DNA from: Rotaria sp. Silwood1
Taxonomy: Eukaryota > Rotifera > Eurotatoria > Philodinida > Philodinidae
DNA: 64,000 bases
Assembly (NCBI GenBank): GCA_905250075.1
Contig: CAJNOP010000002.1
Coordinates: 3,291,867-3,355,866, forward strand
Direction of reading: 5' to 3'
Position numbers and translations under genes: made by a program. Positions 13,561 through 22,815 of this stretch are shown piece by piece. The notes below the pieces were generated by a model. It had not been told where the DNA came from. It worked only from the letters and a program-made list of their open reading frames with translations, and did no database searches. The first letter of the stretch is position 1; each line of letters opens with the position of its first letter.

Positions 13561-15831
13561 GTTTATATATGTTCCACAGAATTAAGAGCATACTAATATT
13601 CAATCAAATTTGATTCCCTTTCTATTGTTATTCTTTGCTTAAGCCGTTAAGTAATTATTTTTATACTAGTCAGTAGAGAGATGTTTATTCTCATCTGAAA
13701 AGAATACATTGCTTCGCTATAACCTACATAACTTGAATTACCAGACACATACTAAGAGTTTTTTTTTCAACGAAATAAAAAACATCGGACTGTACATGAT
13801 GTATATAAGAAACGAGTGATTACAAAATAACGGGTGGCAAGTATCAATGAACAATAAGGATAATTACAAGCATACATATGCAATAGAAACGACAATAGAT
13901 CTATTTGAATTACTATTCAATGGTATACACTGGAAACTGGCATAGTCATGTCACTTATTCAGTATAAAACGTTGAAAATAGATCAAAAATAAGTTTCTGC
14001 TGATAAAATGAACTTCATTAGTACATACTTAATTACATGATCACGATTATAAAACAAAAACAAATGATGTCAAATATGGAATGTTTGAATTCTTTTGGTT
14101 TTCTAGTGATAAATAATAAATTGTTTCTTTTCTTATTTTTAAAGCTCATCATTTATTTTTGTCATATGAATGACAAATACGCAAATATTTTCATAATTAT
14201 CACGTGAAGAAGAAAATTATATATATATATATATATAAATATATATGACTTTTACGTTAAGAACTTTTTAAGATTGTTGTTATTCTTCACCAATATATGT
14301 CATATATTAGCTGATATAAATTGTTTTTTGATGACGAAATATACTTGTTGAGATTATGAATACTAGTAGTGCATTCAACTGATTATGCAATTGATAAATC
14401 GACACACTTATAATGGGAAAAAAGCGTTTTTAAGGCCATAAACAGTTATCAAAAAAGAAAAAGGATAATTATAAATTTCTCATTATGAGTACATCGATCT
14501 TCATCAAAGTCCAAGACTATTAAATAAAACTTCTTTGGAAAGACTGAATAATTATAACACACTTGTGAAATTTAATGTATTTTATTTCAACATAAAAAAT
14601 AAACAACTGTAGTAACAAAAAAACAAAAACTTGAACATTTCGAGAGAAAAATTTTCCAATATACACAACGAATGAGAATTTTAACTGCCTCGTTTTTGTT
14701 AATAACATATCAATATGATTAGTAATTTAATAATTTTAATCAATAAAGTAGTATTGTCTTATAATATACATTGCAAAAAAAAAATAGAGTAAATTTGTCA
14801 AATTAGGATACATAAAATTTTCTTGTTTACTATCTTCACAAGTTCTATAAAATTCGAATAATTTATTTATAAGAAAAGCATCATTCATCATTTGAGAATT
14901 AATCATGATGTTATTATATTAACTAATTTATTTTTCTTTTTTTCAATTTGTTGAATGTATTGAAAGTCATTGGGCTAATTAAATGGATAATGAATGATAA
15001 TTTTGTTAGAATAGAATAACCATGAATAGCTCGTTTGATGATGCTATGAATTGTAATCTATTATCAATAATAGAAGAATAAGATGAATTTATACGTGTTG
15101 TATTTTTCAATAACAAATCAGTTAGCTTCTGTTAGTTTTTTTTCTCTTTCTATCTTTTCTGAAATATCACAAAGCCATGTCATAATAATTTATGTACGCT
15201 AAATCAACTCTACTGTTGTCAGTATTATCTATTGTATTCATTATCAATGCTTTTTTATAATTGCTTTGATAATCATCGCTGATTCATCTATTTATTATGT
15301 AAATATTATGGATAAAAGTAATTGAGTTTGGGTACAGTTTGAAAGATCTCTATGATGTATTTTTATATGCTCATACAGATATGTAAAAGGCGTTCGAACG
15401 TATCAACATGGTTTAATATACTTATATATAGATACATTTAGATACTATTACGTAAATTGTTTTTAAGTTTTATGTCTAGATTGCATTTAAGAATGTTCAG
15501 AAAATGAACCATCATTGAAGCACATTTCAATTATTAAAACTTTGCAACAAAACATTCTTTTTCATTTTGTGTATAAAATAGAAACAAAATGAATGCTGAT
15601 TGAGCCAGTCTTTAACCCTGTTTGGATCTTATTCAGAAAAATTTAAATTTGATCTAGAAGTTTTCAATCACATTTAAAACGAGTAAAAATAATAACTATC
15701 TTTACAAATAAATATGTTCTAGGTTCGTATATAATATTATTCAAATAATTCAAACTTTATATCTGATTAAGAATTATATCTAGAAATATCTTCTTCTTCA
15801 AATTAAATTAAATTAAATCTATCCTATTTGT
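13561..15831. other. Gene-poor AT-rich interval
   Basis: No supported gene. It contains a TA microsatellite at about 14218-14248 and ends at the target-site duplication of the hAT-like element. Confidence 0.45.
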
Positions 15832-17273
15832 CAGTGATGGGATCGGTTCAATTTGAAATTTTTTCGGTTCGGTTCGATTCCAAATATTCGGAACCGATTT
15901 CGATCCAAATATATATTTAACTTTGTCAGCATGCTCTTACAAACATCTTTATTTCTTATTCTTTTCTCTTCTTATTTCCTCTCTCTCTTTTTCTCTTCTA
16001 CTTTCCTATCCGGCCGTGACAATTTCAATAAATGATCACTCTTTTCTTCTGTTCTAAATGTAAGAACATTCTAATAAAAGAATACGTTGGACGTCATCTT
16101 CTTTATATAAAATAGTCTAGGCTGGAGTAAAGGACACTTATTCATCTCTCTCTTTGTATTTCACTTATATATTTCTCTCACTTGTGTTTGAAAGTATATG
16201 TATATGTAATAGAAAAAAGAAAAGGAAAGATAATAATTCGAATAAAATTGGATTTCGGCTGAATTGAACCGAAGATTTTACAAACACCAAGTTTTGTTAG
16301 AGAGAAAGAGATCTGTAACAAACATATTCACTAAGAGTGGATGAAGAAAGTGTAGCAAATTTCTTAATTTTACTCAACTACTCATTAATTTCATTCAGTG
16401 CGCCCTTTTACAGACTACATTTCAGTATGAAGCACTCATATATATATATATATAAATAAGTATCAATTAATTGTCTTGTTGTAATAACTCTTAGGTGATG
16501 ACAATAACATTACTTTCTTTGTAACGTTCAAGGAATATATAACAATGAGCATTTAAGTTAAGAACAGATCACCTAAATGATGATCGGGACAGTTGCGCGC
16601 GGACACTTGCTCGCTATAGGACCCTAAGTAACTGTTATAGCGAACAAGTGTCCAAACGAGCAAGAGTCCGCGCGCAACTGTCCTAAACCTTCTAAATAAT
16701 ATTTCGAAATACATCGATAAACAAAGTCTGTAAAAGTCATTGAAATTGTCTATTTTGCAATGATAGGTAGATTATTTCTCTCAATTTTAGGTGCTCTATC
16801 ATATAGGTCTTGTAAATTGAGAGTAAAACTGGATTTAATAAGGTAGTAAATAATTACTATAAGGTATTACTTAATGTTTTTCTATTAAAATGAGTGTATC
16901 ATATAAAATGTAGTCCCTATATATCTGCACTGAACGACAACAAAAAAATACCTTGAACGGCTCTTGATTAGAAAAAAAATTGACTAACTACTGAAAATGA
17001 ATTAGTCTTCTATCATCGAAAATTTCTTTTATTCTGAAAACGAAAATACTCATGTTCTTAACATTATTTCTACTACAAATTTCTAGTTCGTTTTTAGAAT
17101 TATTAATGACGTTTTAAGCATGTCTTCAATAAAGGTTTTTAGGGGAATATTCTTAGAAAACAATAAAAACTTTTTAATCTTCTTTTCATCCTTGATTTTC
17201 GAATCGGTTTGAGATTTTTTCGACTCGATTCGATTCTGTTTCAAAAAAAAAACACAAACCGATCCCATCACTG
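15832..17273. mobile_element. 1.44-kb non-autonomous hAT-like element
   Basis: The terminal inverted repeats are CAGTGATGGGATCGGTT at the left and AACCGATCCCATCACTG at the right. They are flanked by an 8-bp target-site duplication, CTATTTGT (15824-15831) and CTATTTAT (17274-17281), with 7 of 8 matching. Eight-base duplications and CAGTG-type ends are typical of the hAT superfamily. The subterminal regions carry further GGTTCGGTTCGATTC-like motifs in both orientations. No transposase-like frame is present, so it would depend on an element elsewhere. A second, GC-richer inverted-repeat element sits inside it at 16587-16683. Confidence 0.85.
16587..16683. mobile_element. 97-bp GC-rich MITE-like element nested in hAT-like element
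   Basis: The ends GGACAGTTGCGCGCGGAC and GTCCGCGCGCAACTGTCC are perfect 18-bp inverted repeats. The interior repeats CACTTG/TGCTCGCTATA and TATAGCGAACAAGTG in mirror form, so most of the unit can fold. Its GC content stands out sharply from the surroundings. No clear target-site duplication was seen. Confidence 0.8.
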
Positions 17274-17448
17274 CTATTTATAATTTAATAATCATGTAAC
17301 TTTTGAATAGAATAGATTTCTGCAGTATTTCTATAGTTCTAAATAATACATAACATGAACTTTTCATTAATAACTTATATTAATATCTTTATTTGTTAAA
17401 TCTCTGTTGAATTATTCATCTACTCTGTTAATAAAAACTCAATGTCAT

Positions 17449-18459
17449 TCATGGCGTCACAGTATTCGCATATAAAGATTTATCAACTTTGTTAAAAGGA
17501 ATCGGAGGATTGGAATGACGTGATACAGTATGATTAGCTATTGGTTTATTCATTTGATCACCATGAATTTTAATATCCGGACTCATAGTATGTATTGATC
17601 TGTTTGTTTGATAATATGAATATTTTGTTGAAGGTACCGTTGATGGTGTTACATCGATAACTTCATCAACTGGTTTCTGACGATTGTTATAACGATTATT
17701 AATATGACATGTAACATAAATTGTCCATAAACCAAGTAATAGACAAAGACAGCCACAAATAATTTCTGAAATGAGTACAGGCATAAATGACAATGCTGTT
17801 CGACTAATAATTTTAACACAACCACGTTGTTCATCTTGATCAGCATAAATCATTCGATATTTCTCTTCTCGATTGCATTCAGCTGCTTTAGAATATACTT
17901 TCGTCCATGTTAAATCTTGTGTTGTACAACAATCATTACTATTTTCAATATTAAGTAGTTCATCACGTGCTGATGTTTCTTTATTTTATTAAAATTTATT
18001 ATTATTATTTACTAAATATGGCCTTTTTTTTCTTTCTCTTTACTTACTATTATGAATAATAAAATCAACAAGTAATCGTTCAATATCAATAGGAAAATTC
18101 TCAACTATATTTTGAACAAATCCAAGCATAATAACACTGAGAACAATAAGACCAATACCTAAAATAATATTTGAAACAATAGATATGATCAACATTTCTA
18201 TTCGACCATCGATAAGAACAGTAATAAAACCAAGTATTGATGACATACATACAATAATACTCATAATAATAGCTATGGTTGGAAATGATTTATTAATTTT
18301 ATTTGTTACATAGTCACGTTTTCGTTCACGATTTAATAAACTTGCATCACGCTGTAATCGATAAAGACTTAAAACAAATGTTATGGAAGCAGTAATAATT
18401 ACTAGACAGCCAAGAAAATATAAAATGTAATTTCTAAGTTTATGTTTTAAATGCGGCAT
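17449..18459 (-). CDS. Tetraspanin-like four-TM protein
   Basis: 313 aa from two exons (18459..18048 and 17978..17449) that join in phase. TM1 is at about residues 10-32, TM2 at about 61-83 and TM3 at about 87-112. A large extracellular loop follows, with SNDCCTTQDLTW, AAEC and RGCVK supplying cysteines, then TM4 (about SFMPVLISEIICGCLCLLLG) and an 80-residue cytoplasmic tail. The topology, loop size and paired-cysteine placement match tetraspanins, which organise membrane microdomains. The loop has CCT where the family signature is CCG, so it is a divergent member. The start Met is followed at once by basic residues and TM1, as usual for the family. Confidence 0.8.
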
Positions 18460-18641
18460 CGTATTGTGTAGTTAGATGATTAGAAGAAAACGCGCTGAAT
18501 ATATGTCACAGAAACCTTTGAATGTAAATAAGATTGTGAAATAAAAGAAAGTTATTTATTTGCTCTTGAATTCTAAAAGTATTTGAAGTTTCATTTGATT
18601 GTAATAAGTATTAGTACATTTGAAAAAAATAAGTTAATTAA

Positions 18642-18894
18642 TTAATAAATATTGTTATCTGTACAAGAAGCGGTAGCATAATGTTTGTTATCAATAGATG
18701 AACTATTATAAATTGATTTATTAGAACTATATATTTTTCGAACCACATGAATTTCATTATAAGTTTCTATTATAATCTCAAATGTTTTTTTTTTTGTGTT
18801 TTGACATCGATGTGGGAAAACTTGACCTTGTCTTATTGTGTTGTCATAATAAAAAAGAAAGCTATTAAAACTATACACTAGAAAAAAAGATTAA
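18642..18894 (-). CDS. Possible terminal exon of an unknown gene
   Basis: On the minus strand a strong acceptor (TTTTTTTCTAG) precedes an open frame of about 80 codons ending TAA at 18642. The residues are not simple low complexity and include several cysteines (HRCQN, TASCTD). No compatible upstream exon could be found in phase, so this may be a chance frame or the remnant of a gene. No function assigned. Confidence 0.25.
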
Positions 18895-19734
18895 ATATTT
18901 TCTTTTTTTTGCTTGAATTGCACAATGAATCATTTCAGAAAAAACAAAATACTATTCTTATGTTTAATCATGAATAACTTTTAGTTGTTCCATATTTTTT
19001 TTCACCAAAGTGAACCCAATTGTTTTTTCTGCATTTTTATAATTAAAGTCTAATATCATCAACATCATCAACATTCGTGCCTACATAATATAAGCAACAC
19101 TTGATTAAACAATGGAATAAGCGTTTGCTTATTTTTTTGTGGTTTGGGAATATTTTTTTTCTCATCTTTTTTTCTTTCCCGGTTGTCTTTCTCTTGTCGT
19201 CCTATTGATTCAAGTTGTGGTTACTCCTTTAAGAAGATCACTTTTTTTTCATGAACGATAAAACTATAACATAGGAAAAAAGGACGCTAAAAACACTGAC
19301 AGACAGAGAAAGAACAAGCAAAAGAAAAATGTAAAGAAAAAAAACGAATAGCAAAATGTCAGAACTATCACCATACTTGTTCCATACATTTTCTTTTCTT
19401 GAGTGATGATCGTGTTTCTCGGATTTTCCTTCGTACCCGTCCGCTAGTAATGAACTCTGCATGTATGTTTATTCTAGTTCTTTTTTTCTACTCTTTTTTT
19501 TTTCTATTCCTTTTTTTTGCTTTCTATCCAAGTTTGACAAGAAAATGAGAACGAACATTCATCTAGCATTTATGATTGTAGATCGTGTTTTCTTTTTTTT
19601 TTTCTAGATCTAATTTCTAGTACTGTACCCCATTATTAAGAAAAGCTAAACAATAATGGATAGTAATACAGGAGGTATTAGAAAAAACAGATATTTCTAA
19701 TTTAGAATAATTTTTTTTCTTGTATTTCGTATTT

Positions 19735-19744
19735 TTGTGCTTAG
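19735..19744 (+). promoter_or_regulatory. Candidate (trans-)splice acceptor upstream of the MIT gene
   Basis: A T-rich tract ends in TTGTGCTTAG 11 bases before the MIT-protein ATG. It could be the acceptor of a 5'-UTR intron or a spliced-leader addition site. Confidence 0.35.
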
Positions 19745-19755
19745 CTCATGCCGCA

Positions 19756-20103
19756 ATGACACCAATTAATGAAAATGTCTGTCTTAGTGCTTGTACAAGC
19801 AAAGATGATTTTGATAAATTAAAACAAGGTTTAACATTACTTGAACAAGCTAAAATTTATGACCATAATCGAGATTATTATGCTGCTATACGTCATTATC
19901 GTGATGGAGTTGATTATTTGATGGATGAATTTATGTCTCGCACATGTGCCAATGAACAATCGAAAGAATATCTTCGACTGAAATGCCATAAAATATTAAA
20001 CCGTGTTGATATTTTAAAAAAATTAATTAAACAACAAGAACATGAAACAATACAAGAAGCTATAAATAATGATGAACAACAGCAAAAAGATAGCAAATCT
20101 TAA
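19756..20103 (+). CDS. MIT-domain protein (small, Vps4-N-like)
   Basis: 115 aa, single coding exon. Residues about 20-95 form a microtubule-interacting-and-trafficking (MIT) three-helix domain: LLEQAKIYDHNRDYYAAIRH, then YRDGVDYLMDEF, then a last helix with LKCHKILNRVDILKKL. MIT domains bind ESCRT-III tails and are found in Vps4, spastin and related proteins. Here no AAA ATPase or other domain follows; the protein ends in a polar Gln/Glu-rich tail. The open frame extends 12 codons further 5', but an acceptor-like TTGTGCTTAG ends 11 bases before this ATG, so this start is preferred. The next gene starts 145 bp downstream on the same strand. Confidence 0.8.
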   Translation: MTPINENVCLSACTSKDDFDKLKQGLTLLEQAKIYDHNRDYYAAIRHYRDGVDYLMDEFMSRTCANEQSKEYLRLKCHKILNRVDILKKLIKQQEHETIQEAINNDEQQQKDSKS

Positions 20104-20208
20104 TCTGTATGTGTTTGTCTATGTTTCCGTAGAAATTAACATATTAACGTTAAAATAAAATTGACTCTTTTGTCTTGTGTTTCTCTGCATTGTCTTTTCC
20201 TTAATCTT

Positions 20209-20218
20209 TAAATTGTAG
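20209..20218 (+). promoter_or_regulatory. Candidate trans-splice acceptor between paired genes
   Basis: TTTAAATTGTAG ends at about 20218, between the MIT gene stop (20103) and the next ATG (20249). In such a short spacer it is a plausible spliced-leader acceptor that would resolve a two-gene transcript. Confidence 0.35.
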
Positions 20219-20248
20219 ATGAAATAGACTAAACTAAACTTCATTCGA

Positions 20249-20689
20249 ATGGATACAACTAATGCATATGCTTCATCTGATAAAATTCCAATAGCAATAC
20301 CATATCAGCTCACAACATCCTTAGCACGTCTATCAATAACAGAAGAAAATGAATTTGTTGCTCGAAATCAGTTTCGTTTAGCATTAGTGTTTAGTGGTCT
20401 ATGGCTTTCCTATTGTTGGTGGCTTTCGGAACGATATCGTTTTGATTTCGGTCGATATACAACTATCATCCGTCTTCTATTTTGTATTGTACATGTTTTA
20501 ACTGTATGGAAATTTTTTCAGTATATTATTAAAGTTGCCTATCGTCTATATCGTTTCACTAAACGACTACGAGCAGCTATACCACGACATTTAACAATGA
20601 TTATATTATCACTCGTCTTATTTGCATTATTAACATTTGTTCTTAATTTTAAACAATTTTTAAGAGATGCTTTTGCGATAGTAGATTAA
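20249..20689 (+). CDS. Unrecognised three-TM membrane protein
   Basis: 146 aa, intronless. A soluble N-terminus of about 45 residues is followed by three hydrophobic segments: about 45-60 (LALVFSGLWLSYCWWL), about 72-93 (TIIRLLFCIVHVLTVWKFF) and about 116-134 (LTMIILSLVLFALLTFVL). Basic stretches separate the last two (YRLYRFTKRLRAAIP). I do not recognise the family. It lies 145 bp after the MIT-protein gene on the same strand, with an acceptor-like site in the gap, so the two may share a transcript. A role in endomembranes would fit that partner but is only a guess. Confidence 0.7.
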   Translation: MDTTNAYASSDKIPIAIPYQLTTSLARLSITEENEFVARNQFRLALVFSGLWLSYCWWLSERYRFDFGRYTTIIRLLFCIVHVLTVWKFFQYIIKVAYRLYRFTKRLRAAIPRHLTMIILSLVLFALLTFVLNFKQFLRDAFAIVD

Positions 20690-21034
20690 CAGGTTTCTTT
20701 TTTTTCTAAATTCGTTTATTTATTTATTTATTTTTGTGTTTTCAAGTATTTAAATATGTAATTTTGTCATGTTATTGCAGTTATAATCAGTGACTGTTTA
20801 ACAACAATATTTTCGATAATTCTTCAATACGAAACCATATGTAATTTGATATAGAATAGAAAAAATAAACAGAAAAGATGGGTAATGTTTTCAGAGGAAA
20901 TCGGTGCTATTGAATTTTTATGATTTGTTTGGATAAAAAAAGAACCAAAAATTATTATGAAAACAATACTTAATATTTAAGTTTTTATCATATTTTTAAA
21001 TGGTTTTAGTAAACACTTATACGCTTAAAACTCA
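20690..21034. other. Short spacer without gene
   Basis: AT-rich downstream flank of the three-TM gene. Nothing supported. Confidence 0.5.
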
Positions 21035-21660
21035 CGAGGGAACATTCCCAACTGTCATATTGCTTTTCAGTCTAGCGTATGCGCGTCATGTAAGCTTTAA
21101 TGATCTATGAATGCTCTGAAAAAAGTTCGTGCTGGTACCTTATTACTACCGAGATATTGCATTTTTACTGTACGCTTAAGAAAAAAAAAACCGTGGTCCT
21201 CCTCAAGAATACTAGGAAAACGGGGTTTCGAACTTCGACTTGAAACTTTGCATGGAGATAGACCTCAATGAGAATAGTTTATTGTGAAAATTTCAGATCT
21301 TTTTGTTGTTCCTATCCTAAGATACAGCTATGGTAAAATCGCTGATATACATCAGCAGATTCCGATATTCTTATTTCAGACTAGAAGCAATCAAGAGATC
21401 TGAAACTTTCACAATAAACTATTCTCATTGAGGTCTATCTCTATGGAAAGTTTCAAGTTGAAGTTCGAAACTCCGTTTTCCTAGTGTTCCTGAGGAGGAC
21501 CACGGCTTTTTTTCTTAAACATACAGTAAAAATGCAATATCTCGGTAGTAATAAGCTAGCAGCACGAACTTTTTTCAGAGTATTCATAGATCATTAGGAC
21601 CTACATGATGCGCATACGCTCGACTCAAAAGCGATGTGACAGTTGGGAATGTTCCATCGT
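21035..21660. repeat. 626-bp foldback with ~270-bp inverted arms
   Basis: The left arm (about 21035-21304) and right arm (about 21391-21660) are close inverted copies around a spacer of about 86 bp. The outer ends read GAACATTCCCAACTGT and ACAGTTGGGAATGTTC. Inner blocks such as GTCCTCCTCA, ATAGACCTCAATGAGAATAG and AAAAATGCAATATCTCGG are mirrored. No coding capacity was seen. It abuts the left copy of the inverted duplicated coding tail exactly where that homology stops, which suggests insertion at that point. Confidence 0.85.
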
Positions 21661-21829
21661 CAGTTATATTTTCAGTTTTTTAAAGGTACTCATGGAGATC
21701 TTTGTGTACCCATGTTCTTGGGCATATGCACTGGTTATCGAATGCAAGCCAAAGGAATCATATATCAGTAGATACTTCAGAAAAAAATATTTACAAATTT
21801 GGTACGACAATCGTTTATCAGAAATGTAA
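21660..21829 (+). pseudogene. Duplicated C-terminal coding tail, left copy
   Basis: An open frame ends with YISRYFRKKYLQIWYDNRL and three further residues before TAA. The same peptide tail, with scattered replacements, is encoded on the opposite strand at 22645-22815. Both copies keep the same stop codon and about 150 bp of matching downstream sequence. No start or upstream exons were found because a foldback abuts the 5' side. It is probably a gene fragment; the parent family is not recognised, though the upstream residues are hydrophobic. Confidence 0.5.
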
Positions 21830-22644
21830 AAACAAACAACATCTTTTTAGGATACTTTGTTAAATACCATCAATGTTAAATACAAATCGTCTTTTGTATT
21901 ATATTAAAGTTCATTCACTCAAAATTTTGTGTCAGTCGATCGAGTCTTTTTTTTGCAAACTACTAGCTGATGTATAAATTCTTTCTAAATAAACATGTGA
22001 ATCAGAGCTGAACACAGTATATCTTTATCTTTCATGTACTCCTGTCTGACTCTGTCCTAGCAGGCGGCAGGACAGCACAGCACAGCATAACCGCCTTGTC
22101 CTGCATTCAGCTGTGATGCGAACATTTTCCAAATGAAGGTCGTTTTGTTTACTGGATCAGAACTGATGTTATAATCGTAATCAACATAAAAATGATGTTA
22201 GTCTATGTATGTTTCCTAATTTTCTGACAACTTTTGTTCTTTGACTAATTTCTTAACGATACTCTAATTAGAGTCAAGCTGAAGATTTTGACGAAAAATC
22301 AAGCTCGTCAGAAATTTTTGATATGTATATAGGTTAATGCCATTTTTTATGGTGATACTGTTTGTGATATTTGCTTTGATTGAAAAGTTAATTTTCGCGA
22401 CCGACATTACTGAATACCAGAAAAAAAATGCTCTTTTCCCTATGCGAAAAAAAACGGTCTTCATTCGAAACATATTCGCATCTTTATTTCTGAAGAAATC
22501 ATACATGAGCTAGTAGTTTGTAAAAAGGACTCGATCGAATGACGCAAAATTTTGAGTGACTGAACTTTAATCTAATACAAAAGACGATTTATATTTATTA
22601 CTGGTTGTGTTTAAAAAAGTATCCTAAAAAGAAGTTGTTTGTTT

Positions 22645-22815
22645 TTACATTTCTGATAAATGATCGTCGTACAAAATTTGTAAATATTTTTTTCTAAAAT
22701 ATCTACTGATATATAATTCATTTGGCTTGAATCCAATAATTAGTGCATAAGTCAACGAACATGAGTAGACTGTGCCAATCAAGGATATCATTGAGTATGG
22801 TTGAGTAAAAGAAAA
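22645..22815 (-). pseudogene. Duplicated C-terminal coding tail, right copy
   Basis: The minus-strand frame ends YISRYFRKKYLQILYDDHL plus three residues and TAA, matching the left copy. The differences are partly synonymous. The frame runs upstream through a hydrophobic stretch (SMISLIGTVYSCSLTYALII) to an in-frame stop without a clear splice site, so it looks like a fragment. Confidence 0.5.

Larger units (their letters stand above)
21660..22815. repeat. 1.15-kb inverted duplication (tail-to-tail)
   Basis: The left arm (about 21660-21995) is repeated in reverse complement at about 22484-22815. The arms include a coding tail plus 3' sequence (for example CTCAAAATTTTG, TCGATCGAGTC, CAAACTACTAGCT). 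The roughly 490-bp centre is unique and holds a locally GC-rich segment near 22055-22110. Confidence 0.8.

Noticed and set aside
15853..16035. Frame inside the hAT-like element as a transposase
   Set aside because: Only 60 codons, Phe/Ser/Leu-rich, with no dimerisation or catalytic motif of hAT transposases.
19238..19462. Minus-strand 74-codon frame as a first exon for the 18642-18894 frame
   Set aside because: No donor in the right phase joins it to the downstream acceptor; the second half is a poly-Phe/Leu artefact.
22264..22506. Minus-strand 80-codon frame in the centre of the inverted duplication
   Set aside because: Partly within the repeated arm, no splice context, AT-driven composition.
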